A DNA stretch of 64,000 nucleotides from Piscinibacter aquaticus. GTDB lineage: Bacteria; Pseudomonadota; Gammaproteobacteria; Burkholderiales; Burkholderiaceae_C. A program made the translations under genes and the position numbers. Of this stretch, positions 40,970-48,443 are shown one piece after another. Location of the stretch: contig VOPW01000001.1 in NCBI GenBank assembly GCA_007994965.1, positions 62,001 to 126,000 of the forward strand, given 5' to 3'. Under the pieces are notes generated by a model. That model ran no database searches and had not been told where the DNA came from. It saw only the letters and a list, made by a program, of their open reading frames with translations. Position 1 is the first letter of the stretch. Each line of letters begins with the position of its first letter.

Positions 40970-41031
40970 GGGGTGCCGGCGCGAGCGGGCACCCCTTCGC
41001 GCCGATGCTTCCTTTGCCGGGGCGAAGCATC
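40970..41031 (+). other. Two hairpins in the rpsD-rpoA spacer
   Basis: GGGGTGCC (40970-40977) with GGCACCCC (40988-40995), and GATGCTTC (41004-41011) with GAAGCATC (41024-41031), are both perfect 8-bp stems. Neither has a good T run. They may modulate rpoA expression relative to rpsD or be RNA-processing sites. Confidence 0.55.
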
Positions 41032-41105
41032 CGATTCACTTCCCGGCCATGTCCGCCAGCCTTATCGGTGTAACGAGCCGAGGGTATTGAGAGGAACAGG
41101 ACTCA

Positions 41106-42096
41106 ATGCAAACCAATCTGCTGAAACCCAAAGCCATCAACGTGGAGCCGCTCGGCGGCAATCGCGCCAAGGTCACGCTCGAGCCTTTCGAGCGCGGCTA
41201 CGGCCACACGTTGGGCAATGCGCTGCGCCGCGTGCTGCTGTCGTCGATGATCGGCTATGCGCCGACCGAAGTGACGATCGCCGGCGTGCTGCACGAGTAC
41301 TCTGCGATCGACGGGGTTCAGGAAGACGTGGTTCACATCATGCTGAACCTCAAGGGCGTCGTGTTCCGCCTGCACAACCGCGATGAAGTCACGCTGGTGC
41401 TGCGCAAGGAAGGCGAGGGCCCCGTGACCGCCGGCGACATCCAGACGCCGCACGACGTCGAGATCATCAACCCTGAGCACGTCATCGCCCACCTGTCGCA
41501 GGGCGGCAAGCTCGACATGCAGATCAAGGTCGAGAAGGGCCGCGGCTACGTGCCGGGCACGCTGCGCCGCTACGGCGACGAGCCGACCAAGTCGATCGGC
41601 CGCATCGTGCTGGACGCGTCGTTCTCGCCGGTCTCGCGCGTCAGCTACACGGTCGAGAGCGCCCGCGTGGAGCAGCGCACCGACCTCGACAAGCTGGTGA
41701 TGGAGATCGTCACCAACGGCGCCATCACCCCGGAAGAGGCGATCCGCGCCTCGGCCAAGGTGCTGGTCGAGCAGCTCGCGGTGTTCGCGCAGCTCGAGGG
41801 CGGTCGACCAGATCTTCGACGCCGGCCGCACCGAGCGCAGCGACCAGAAGTTCGATCCGATCCTGCTGCGCCCGGTCGACGAGCTCGAGCTGACGGTGCG
41901 CTCGGCCAACTGCCTGAAGGCCGAGAACATCTACTACATCGGTGACCTGATCCAGCGCACCGAGACCGAGCTGCTGAAGACGCCGAACCTCGGCCGCAAG
42001 TCGCTCAACGAGATCAAGGAAGTGCTTGCCTCGCGTGGTCTCACGCTCGGCGCACGCCTCGAGAACTGGCCGCCTCAAGGCCTGGACAAGCGCTGA
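41106..42096 (+). CDS. rpoA: DNA-directed RNA polymerase alpha subunit
   Basis: Assembly scaffold of RNA polymerase. The N-terminal domain (about 1-235) shows [20 protein letters not shown] and the dimer region; the C-terminal domain shows [40 protein letters not shown] and [16 protein letters not shown], which contact UP elements and activators. One extra G near 41808 shifts the frame in the linker ([13 protein letters not shown]). Corrected length is 329 residues. GAGAGGAAC before ATG 41106 is the ribosome-binding site. Confidence 0.97.
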
Positions 42097-42164
42097 AACC
42101 CTCAGCGCCATGTGCAACCCCGGTACCTGATACGGCCGGGGTTCAATAAAGACAGGAAAGCACC

Positions 42165-42568
42165 ATGCGTCATCGTCACGGACTTCGCAAACTCAACCGC
42201 ACCAGCGAGCATCGCCGGCGATGCTGCGCAACATGTGCAATTCGCTGCTGACCCACGAGGCGATCAAGACCACGGTCCCCAAGGCCAAGGAACTGCGCCG
42301 CGTCGTCGAGCCGCTGATCACGCTGGCCAAGGAGCCCACGCTGGCCAACCGCCGGCTGGCCTTCGACCGCACGCGCGATCGCGCCGTGGTCACCAAGCTG
42401 TTCAACGAGCTGGGCCCGCGCTACAAGGCCCGCCCGGGCGGCTACACGCGCATCCTGAAGATGGGCTTCCGCGTCGGCGACAACGCGCCGATGGCCTTCG
42501 TCGAACTGGTCGATCGGCCGGAACCGGTGGCTGCCGAAGAGGCGCCTGCCGCCGAGAAGGCCGAGTGA
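42165..42568 (+). CDS. rplQ: 50S ribosomal protein L17
   Basis: Tunnel-exit protein, last gene of the ribosomal block. It begins [17 protein letters not shown] and continues [40 protein letters not shown] and [20 protein letters not shown]. One base is lost near 42212 (EHR-x-AMLRN). If the residue is Leu, as in relatives, the site would be CCTGG read as CCGG. Corrected length is 134 residues. Confidence 0.96.
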
Positions 42569-42595
42569 AGCTCGAGGCTCTCAGCGGATCCACGG

Positions 42596-42620
42596 AAAGC
42601 CGGCGCAAGCCGGCTTTTTT
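42596..42620 (+). terminator. Intrinsic terminator after rplQ
   Basis: AAAGCCGGC (42596-42604), loop GCAA, GCCGGC (42609-42614), TTTTTT (42615-42620). A perfect stem with a six-base T run; end of the ribosomal operon string. Confidence 0.9.
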
Positions 42621-42780
42621 GTTTCCGGCTCCGTCGCCACTGTGGTGCCCCGCAGCAGGCGAAGCGGACAGCCAAGAATGTCACGCCCGCCTGACCCCCT
42701 AGCCCGGTGATGGCTGCCGCTGGCCTCTGCGCAGTGCGCCGCAGCGCGGCAGAATGAAACCGACGGGATGGCGAGAGCAG

Positions 42781-43194
42781 ATGACCACGAGCAATACCCC
42801 CAACGAAGCAGCGGGCAGCCCGCCGCCGGCCAGCGACAGCATCGACTGGGTGCGTGTTCGAAGCCCGCAGCGTGACCAGGACCGCGTGCTTCAGAGCCCG
42901 ACCCACGTCTGGCTGCGCCGCATTCCTTCCGCCATCCATCCCAAGCACCTGTGCCGCTACTACCCGCGCATCGCCAACCGGCTTGCGATGGCCTGGGGCG
43001 ACAAGGTCGAGGTGGAGGCGATCTTCGAAGACCTGCTGCAGGACCGGCGCGGGCAGCGCAAGGGCTTCTCGGAACGCGTGCGCGTGGAGATCGAGCGGCT
43101 GCAGCGATTCCACCAGCGCAAGCTGCACGTGAACTACCCTCCCTTGATGGTCGTGCGGCGACGCGTGCCGCCGGGCTCAGCCGGCGGTGGCTGA
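42781..43194 (+). CDS. Conserved hypothetical protein
   Basis: I do not recognise a named family. The 137-residue soluble protein (146 if the ATG at 42754 is used) has a low-complexity N-terminus rich in Pro/Ser/Asn. A compact basic region follows with WVRVRSPQRDQDRVLQSPTH, VWLRRIPSAIHPKHLCRYYP and RIANRLAMAWGDKVEVEAIF, then a helix with ERVRVEIERLQRFHQRKLHV. Codon use is like its neighbours, so it looks genuine. It lies between the rplQ terminator and tRNA-fMet. Confidence 0.7.
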   Translation: MTTSNTPNEAAGSPPPASDSIDWVRVRSPQRDQDRVLQSPTHVWLRRIPSAIHPKHLCRYYPRIANRLAMAWGDKVEVEAIFEDLLQDRRGQRKGFSERVRVEIERLQRFHQRKLHVNYPPLMVVRRRVPPGSAGGG

Positions 43195-43219
43195 TCACGT
43201 CCACAGCACCGCTTCGGCT

Positions 43220-43249
43220 TTGAACGCCTCCGCGGAAATGCGCTATACT
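43220..43249 (+). promoter_or_regulatory. Promoter of tRNA-fMet
   Basis: TTGAAC (43220-43225) and TATACT (43244-43249) with an 18-base spacer; the -10 ends 13 bases before the tRNA. A strong sigma-70 match for a stable RNA. Confidence 0.8.
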
Positions 43250-43262
43250 CCGCAGCTTCAGT

Positions 43263-43339
<77 letters not shown>

Positions 43340-43352
43340 CCGAATCCGTATC

Positions 43353-43383
43353 GAAGCCCGCCTCACGCGGGCTTCTTCGTTTT
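43353..43383 (+). terminator. Terminator of tRNA-fMet
   Basis: GAAGCCCGC (43353-43361), loop CTCAC, GCGGGCTTC (43367-43375), followed by TTCGTTTT. A perfect 9-bp stem. Confidence 0.8.
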
Positions 43384-43455
43384 CGCAGCGGCCGAAAGCC
43401 CGGGCTCAATTCCGACCATCGGCCGACACGAGCTCCGCTCCGCTAGAGTTGCACC

Positions 43456-43659
43456 GTGAGTCCCGCCAAGAAGTCCCCGCCCGCCTCCGAACGACGCGCC
43501 GGCATCGATCGGCGCAAGGTCGATCGTGGATCGCCGACCGGCCGCGAGCGCCGCGTGGGCATGGAACCGCGCAAGCCCGAGATCACCGAACTCGAGATCA
43601 CGCCGTCCGAATGGGCCGAACTCGAGGCGCAGTTGAAGGCGCAGCGCAAGGACGGTTGA
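43456..43659 (+). CDS. Small charged hypothetical protein
   Basis: A 67-residue protein from GTG 43456. The first half is strongly basic and has a repeated RRxGxxRR-like pattern (ERRAGIDRRKVDRG, then GRERRVGMEPRKPE). The second half is an acidic helix with ITELEITPSEWAELEAQLKA. No family is recognised. It ends one base before the convergent outer-membrane protein gene, with no room for a terminator. It is probably real given codon use, but a short high-GC open frame is always a risk. Confidence 0.5.
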   Translation: MSPAKKSPPASERRAGIDRRKVDRGSPTGRERRVGMEPRKPEITELEITPSEWAELEAQLKAQRKDG

Positions 43660-43660
43660 C

Positions 43661-45285
43661 TCAGAAGCTGGTCTTCGTCTTCACGTTGAACTGCACCTTC
43701 TTGATGTCCTGCGTGGCATCGATGGGGAAGGCGAGATCGACGTGCAGCACGTTGCTGAACGCCGAGCGCACGCTGACGATGCGCAGCCCCACGCCAGCAT
43801 TGCGCAACCAGCCCGGATTCACCGTGTTGACGTTGTCACCGCCCCAGGCCCTGCCCACATCGAAGAATGCCGCGCCTCCGACGCGGAACAGCTGCCACAC
43901 GTACAGATCGGTGTAGAACCGTTCCTCGACGGTGAACAGCGCGCGCTTCGTCCCGCCCTGGTAGCGCAGCGGGTAGCCGCGCAGGCCGTTGTCCGCGCCG
44001 AGCAGCAACGTGTCGGACAGTGAGGGGCGCGTGAGCCGATCGCCCGACGCCGCGGCATAGAACAGCCAGCGCTTGCCCTGCGGCACGTAGTACTGCGCCT
44101 GAATCCCGAGGCGCTGGCGCTGGGACTGGCCGTCGTCGAAGCGGCCGGTGGCCATGGCTTGAAGCATCAGCCGCTGCTCCGGCGCCGGTTCGAAGCCCCG
44201 CCCGACGATGGCGCTGTAGAGCCACGGCGTGCGGTCCGAACCGAGTGCTGATGACGCCCGCCCCAGCTCGAAGGTCGCGCCCAGGCCGAGCGCGAAGAAC
44301 TCCGGCCGACCGATCAGGTTGCGGTTGGTCTCGCGCTCGAACCGGTCTTCCAGCAGTTCGTAGCGCACGAAGGGCAGCACCAGCGTCTCGCTCGATGGCA
44401 GCGATGGTGGCGCCACCAGCCCCGGCTCCAGGGCGTACGTGTCGTCGAGGCGGCGCAGGCCCAGCGAGTAGCGCTGCACCCAGCCGTCGCGCAGGCCGGC
44501 GGACCAGCCGCCGAACACCTCCGAACGTCGCTCCCCGCGACGGTACTGACTGACCACGTTGCCGGCGTTGTAGACCGAATCGATGCGATCGTCGCGCACC
44601 GCCGAGACACCCGCGCTCCAGCGCGCATCGAGTTCGTAGAAGGGGCGGATCAGCGACACCGCATCGCGGCCGCCGTCGCTGCTCGTGGCGTGCTGATACG
44701 AGAAGGACGCCCAGGTGCCGAACGCACGCTGGTTGGAAAACTCGAACTCGGTGCTCGTGCGATCCAGGTCCTTCGAGCGGCCCAGCGCGATCGAGGTGCC
44801 GGTACCGAGGATGTTGTACTCGCGCAGTCTGAAGCCGCCGGTCGTGGCGCCGCCGGTGCGGCCCGCACTCAGCCCCGGATCAGTGACCCGGTGTCGCGCG
44901 TGCGCACCTCGAGGTCGACCACCCCGTCGTGCACGGCGACCGGCCGGATGCTGACGTCGTACAGGTAGCGGTTGCTGCGCAGCAGCCGTTCGGTCTCGTC
45001 GATCAGGCGCACCGACAGCGGTTCACCCTCGCTGAACAACAGCGTGCGCCGGATCACGCCCTCACCGGTGGTGATGTGCAGCCGGTTCGCGGTGCGAAAC
45101 AGCCAGCGATCTTCCTTCGGGTTGGAGGTGTCGAAGATCGTGTCGGGCACCACGATGATCTGCCCGATCCGTGCGCCGCTGGCCTCCAGCTCGGCCAGCC
45201 CCGGCAGGGCGCCCGCCAGCGACTCGGCTCGCGCCGCCATGGAAACCGCCAGGCCGACCGCGAGGAGAGAAGAGCGCAACTGCAT
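43661..45285 (-). CDS. Omp85/BamA-TamA-like outer membrane protein
   Basis: A signal peptide (MQLRSSLLAVGLAVSMAARA) leads a periplasmic part of about 140 residues. This contains a POTRA-like segment (SEGEPLSVRLIDETERLLRS, then YLYDVSIRPVAVHDGVVDLE), followed by a beta-barrel of the surface-antigen type that ends in IKKVQFNVKTKTSF with a terminal aromatic. The barrel has the conserved GLRGYPLRYQGGTKRALFTV strand-turn (an RGY-like motif). The frame breaks near 44878 (GSLI-PGLSAG, one C lost). Corrected length is 541 residues, shorter than BamA and with one clear POTRA, so it may be a specialised secretor or assembly factor. Function is inferred from fold only. Confidence 0.8.
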
Positions 45286-45362
45286 GGCCGCAGTGTGCCG
45301 TGCGCGCCTTGGCCTGCGATTAACAGCCCCAGCGATCGGTGGGCAGCTTACCGGAGGAACAA

Positions 45363-45376
45363 TCCAGTAAACTGGA
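45363..45376. promoter_or_regulatory. Palindromic operator overlapping the start of the XRE regulator gene
   Basis: TCCAGT-AA-ACTGGA is a perfect 6-bp inverted repeat ending three bases before the ATG at 45380. TAAACT (45368-45373) inside it looks like a -10 element. The only good ribosome-binding sequence, GGAGG at 45353-45357, is too far upstream (22 bases). This may be a self-controlled, possibly leaderless promoter. Confidence 0.45.
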
Positions 45377-45379
45377 ATC

Positions 45380-45970
45380 ATGGATGTCAATCAACGCCTC
45401 GCACGGCGCCTCAAGTCCCTGCGCGAAGGGCGCGGCTGGTCACTCGACGCTCTCGCCGCGCGCAGCGGCGTGAGCCGCTCCAATATCTCGCTGATCGAGC
45501 GCGGTCAGAGCAGCCCGACTGCCAGCGTGCTCGACAAGCTCAGCGCCGGCCTCGGCGTGACGCTGGCCTCGCTCTTCGAGGAGACGCCCCACGCGGGCGA
45601 GGCGGCCTCGCCGCTCGCCCGCGTGGCCGACCAGCCCATGTGGACCGACCCGGGCTCGGGCTATCGGCGCCGCAACGTCTCGCCGGCGGTGCGGTCGCCG
45701 ATCCAGCTGGTCGACGTTCGATTTCCCGCCGGCCAGCGCGTGGCGTACGAAGCCTCGGCGCGCGACGAGGAGGTGCACCAGCAGGTCTGGATGATCGACG
45801 GTGCGATGTCGGTGACCGTGGGCGACACCACGTGGCGGCTCGACGCCGGCGACTGCACGGCGATGACGCTCGACGCACCGATCGTCTTCCACAACCCCGG
45901 CACTCGCGAGGCCCGCTACCTCGTCGCGCTGGTCACGCTGCCGCGAAGCGGCCCCCGGAGGCTCTCATGA
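45380..45970 (+). CDS. XRE-family regulator with C-terminal cupin
   Basis: A 196-residue one-component regulator. Residues about 5-62 form a helix-turn-helix (RLARRLKSLREGRGWSLDAL, AARSGVSRSNISLIERGQSS). Residues about 110-190 form a cupin barrel (VHQQVWMIDGAMSVTVGDTT, WRLDAGDCTAMTLDAPIVFH) expected to sense a small ligand. Relatives control amino-acid or polyamine metabolism and small transport genes. Its TGA overlaps the start of the acetyltransferase gene (ATGA), so the two are probably one regulatory and functional unit. Confidence 0.88.
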   Translation: MDVNQRLARRLKSLREGRGWSLDALAARSGVSRSNISLIERGQSSPTASVLDKLSAGLGVTLASLFEETPHAGEAASPLARVADQPMWTDPGSGYRRRNVSPAVRSPIQLVDVRFPAGQRVAYEASARDEEVHQQVWMIDGAMSVTVGDTTWRLDAGDCTAMTLDAPIVFHNPGTREARYLVALVTLPRSGPRRLS

Positions 45971-46494
45971 ACGATGGACTCATGATCCGGCGCGTCGACG
46001 CCGCGGAGGTGGATTCGCTGGTCGAGCCGCTGGCCGACGTGCTGCTCGACTGCGTCGAAGGCGGCGCCTCGGTGAGCTTCATGTGGCCGCTGCCGCGCGA
46101 GCGCGCCCTGGCGTTCTGGCGTGGCGTGGCCGAGGGGGTGAAGTGCGGCGAACGCCTGCTGCTGGTCGGCCAGACGCGGCCCGAACGCATCGATGGCACG
46201 GTGCAACTGGTGCTCGCGCAACCCGACAACCAGCCGCACCGCGCCGACCTTGCCAAGATGCTCGTCCATCGGCGCGCCCGCCGCCAGGGACTCGCGAAGG
46301 CGATGCTCGCGGCGGCGGAGGCGGCGGCCCGCGAGGCGGGCAAGCGGGTGCTCGTGCTCGACACCGTGACCGGTGGCGATGCGGAGCGGCTGTACGAACG
46401 CGGCGGGTGGCAGCGCGTCGGCGTGATCCCCGACTATGCGCTGATGCCCGATGGCCGGCTGTGCGCCACCACCTACTTCCACAAGGCCGTCTGA
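45967..46494 (+). CDS. GNAT-family N-acetyltransferase
   Basis: A 175-residue acetyl-CoA-dependent transferase. The acetyl-CoA loop is LVHRRARRQGLAKAMLAAAE (the R-x-x-G-x-G/A pattern), preceded by TVQLVLAQPDNQPHRADLAK, and the C-terminal motif is LYERGGWQRVGVIPDYALMP. The substrate is unknown. It is co-translated with the upstream XRE-cupin regulator. Its stop directly abuts the TetR stop from the other strand. Confidence 0.88.
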   Translation: MNDGLMIRRVDAAEVDSLVEPLADVLLDCVEGGASVSFMWPLPRERALAFWRGVAEGVKCGERLLLVGQTRPERIDGTVQLVLAQPDNQPHRADLAKMLVHRRARRQGLAKAMLAAAEAAAREAGKRVLVLDTVTGGDAERLYERGGWQRVGVIPDYALMPDGRLCATTYFHKAV

Positions 46495-47118
46495 TCAGGC
46501 CGTGTCTGCGCAAAGCCCCCGCAAGTAGGCGTCGATCGCCTGCTCGCCGACCCGCACCAGATCGAACGACACGGGCTCCAGCAGCCAGTTGGTGATCAGC
46601 CCGTCGACCAGCGACTCCATCGCCATCGCCGCGGCCCGAGGCGGCAAGGCGCTGTGCAGCAGGCCGAGCCGCGCGGCGCGGCGGAAGCCCCGTTCGACGT
46701 TCGCCACGCGGTTGCGCAGCCCGCTGAGCCGCCGCTCACGCACGCCGCGCAGGCCATTGCCATGCTCGACCTTGAACAGCGCCACCTCGAACAGGCGGCG
46801 TGCCTTGGGGTCGTTGACTGTCGCACGCAGCGCCGCGAGGTAGCTGCCGCGGATCTGCGCCACCGGGTCGTCGAGCGTGCGTTCGCCGCTGCGAAGAATC
46901 TCCGCTTCGAGCGGCAAGGTGACGCGGTTCATCATCGCGTTGAACAGATCGCTCTTGTTGCGGAAGTGCCAGTAGATCGCGCCGCGCGTGACGCCGGCCG
47001 CCGTGGCGATCTGCTCCAGCGAGGTGCGCGACACGCCGCGCCGCTGGAATTCGCGCTCGGCCATGTCGAGGATGCGGTCGCGGGTGCGCTGGGCGTCTTC
47101 CTTGGTGCGGCGGGCCAT
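46495..47118 (-). CDS. TetR-family repressor, AcrR type
   Basis: A 207-residue regulator. The N-terminal helix-turn-helix reads RTRDRILDMAEREFQRRGVS then RTSLEQIATAAGVTRGAIYW, followed by HFRNKSDLFNAMM, typical of the AcrR/TtgR/MtrR group. The C-terminal ligand-binding helices end LEPVSFDLVRVGEQAIDAYL. It is divergent from the efflux operon and shares a 98-base regulatory region with an AcrR-like operator. It very likely represses the pump and itself until a drug or hydrophobic inducer binds. ATG 47118 is the family start. Confidence 0.93.
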   Translation of the reverse strand: MARRTKEDAQRTRDRILDMAEREFQRRGVSRTSLEQIATAAGVTRGAIYWHFRNKSDLFNAMMNRVTLPLEAEILRSGERTLDDPVAQIRGSYLAALRATVNDPKARRLFEVALFKVEHGNGLRGVRERRLSGLRNRVANVERGFRRAARLGLLHSALPPRAAAMAMESLVDGLITNWLLEPVSFDLVRVGEQAIDAYLRGLCADTA

Positions 47119-47136
47119 GGGTGTTTCGGCAGATGA

Positions 47137-47166
47137 CCGACATACATTCAGGTCTGTATGTATAGT
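47137..47166. promoter_or_regulatory. Efflux operon promoter with AcrR-like operator
   Basis: ACATACA (47140-47146) and TGTATGT (47155-47161) form an inverted repeat with an 8-base centre, closely resembling the known E. coli AcrR operator core. A promoter overlaps it: CCGACA (47137-47142), 18 bases, TATAGT (47161-47166). A repressor bound here would block both promoter elements. Confidence 0.75.
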
Positions 47167-47216
47167 AACTTCCCGTCGCTGGCACCGGGAGGTGCGGGCC
47201 GTCACAAGGGGATTTC

Positions 47217-48430
47217 ATGATCAGCCAGCGGGCACGCTTCCGACTCACCTCCATCGTTGCCGTGCTGGCCCTGCCGCTGGCCGCCTGCGGCCCCAAGAGC
47301 CAGGGCGCTGCGCCGGCCACGCCACCACCGCCCGAAGTGGGCGTGGTGGTGGCCGCGCCGGCCAGCGTCGGCGTGGTGTCGGAGCTGCCCGGGCGCACCG
47401 AATCGTCACGCGTGGCCCAGGTGCGGGCGCGCGCCGCCGGCATCGTGCAGCGGCGCCTCTTCACCGAAGGCAGCGAGGTCAAGGCCGGCCAGCCGCTGTT
47501 CCGCATCGACGACGCGCCCTTCCGCGCCGCGCTGGCCTCCGCGCAGGCCGCGCAGGCGCGCGCCGAAGCCAACCTGCTGCAGACGCGCGCACAGGCCGAG
47601 CGCTACAAGCCGCTGGCCGAGGCCAAGGCAGTGAGCGAGCAGGAGTACATCGCCGCGCAGGCGGCCTTCAAGCAGGCCGAGGCCGATGTTGCCTCGGCCA
47701 AGGCCTCGGTGCAGACGGCGCAGATCAATCTGGCCTTCACCAACGTCACCTCGCCGATCTCCGGGCGCATCGGCCGCGCACTGGTCACCGAAGGCGCGCT
47801 GGTCGGGCAGGGCGAAGCGACGCCGCTGGCGGTGGTGCAGCAGATCGATCCGCTGTACGTGAACTTCACACAGAGCGCCGACGAGGTGCTGCGCCTGCGC
47901 TCGGCCATTGCGAGTGGCAGGTTCCAGAGCGCCGGCGCCGCCGGCTCGGTGGCCGTGAACTGGTCCTGGACGACGGCAGCATCTACCCGCAGCGCGCCAA
48001 GCTGCTGTTCTCCGATCTGTCGGTCGACCCGACCACCGGGCAGATCGCATTGCGCGCCGAGGTGCCGAATCCGAAGGGCGCGCTGCTGCCGGGCCTGTAC
48101 GTGCGCGTGCGCCCTGGCGCAGGCGGAACTGCCCGCCGGCATCGCGCTGCCGCAGCAGGCGGTGCAACGCGGCAGCGGCGGTGACACGGTGATGGTCGTC
48201 GGCGCCGACGGCAGGTCGCGCCGCGGCCGGTGAAGGTGAGCCTCGGGCCGAACCGGCAGTGGGTGGTGCTCGAGGGCCTCTCGGGCGGCGAGCAGGTGGT
48301 GGTCGACGGCTTCCAGAAGATCCGCCCGAATGCGCCGGTGAAGCCGGTGCCGTGGCAGCCGGCGGGCGCAGCCAGCGCCCCGGTGGCAGCGGCCAGCGCA
48401 TCCGCACCGGCCTCCGCCGCATCGCGCTGA
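47217..48430 (+). CDS. RND efflux periplasmic adaptor (AcrA/MexA type)
   Basis: Lipoprotein adaptor linking the inner-membrane pump and the outer-membrane channel. The signal peptide ends in a lipobox-like LPLAAC (Cys about residue 23). The lipoyl domain halves are VRARAAGIVQRRLFTEGSEV and FTNVTSPISGRIGRALVTEG, flanking a long alpha-hairpin. Three breaks all lie at CCWGG sites: near 47953 (VN-LVLDDGS), near 48104 (RVR-LAQAEL, an extra C) and near 48213 (ADG-QVAPRP). Corrected length is 404 residues. First gene of the operon. Confidence 0.93.
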
Positions 48431-48443
48431 GGAGCCCGCTTCC

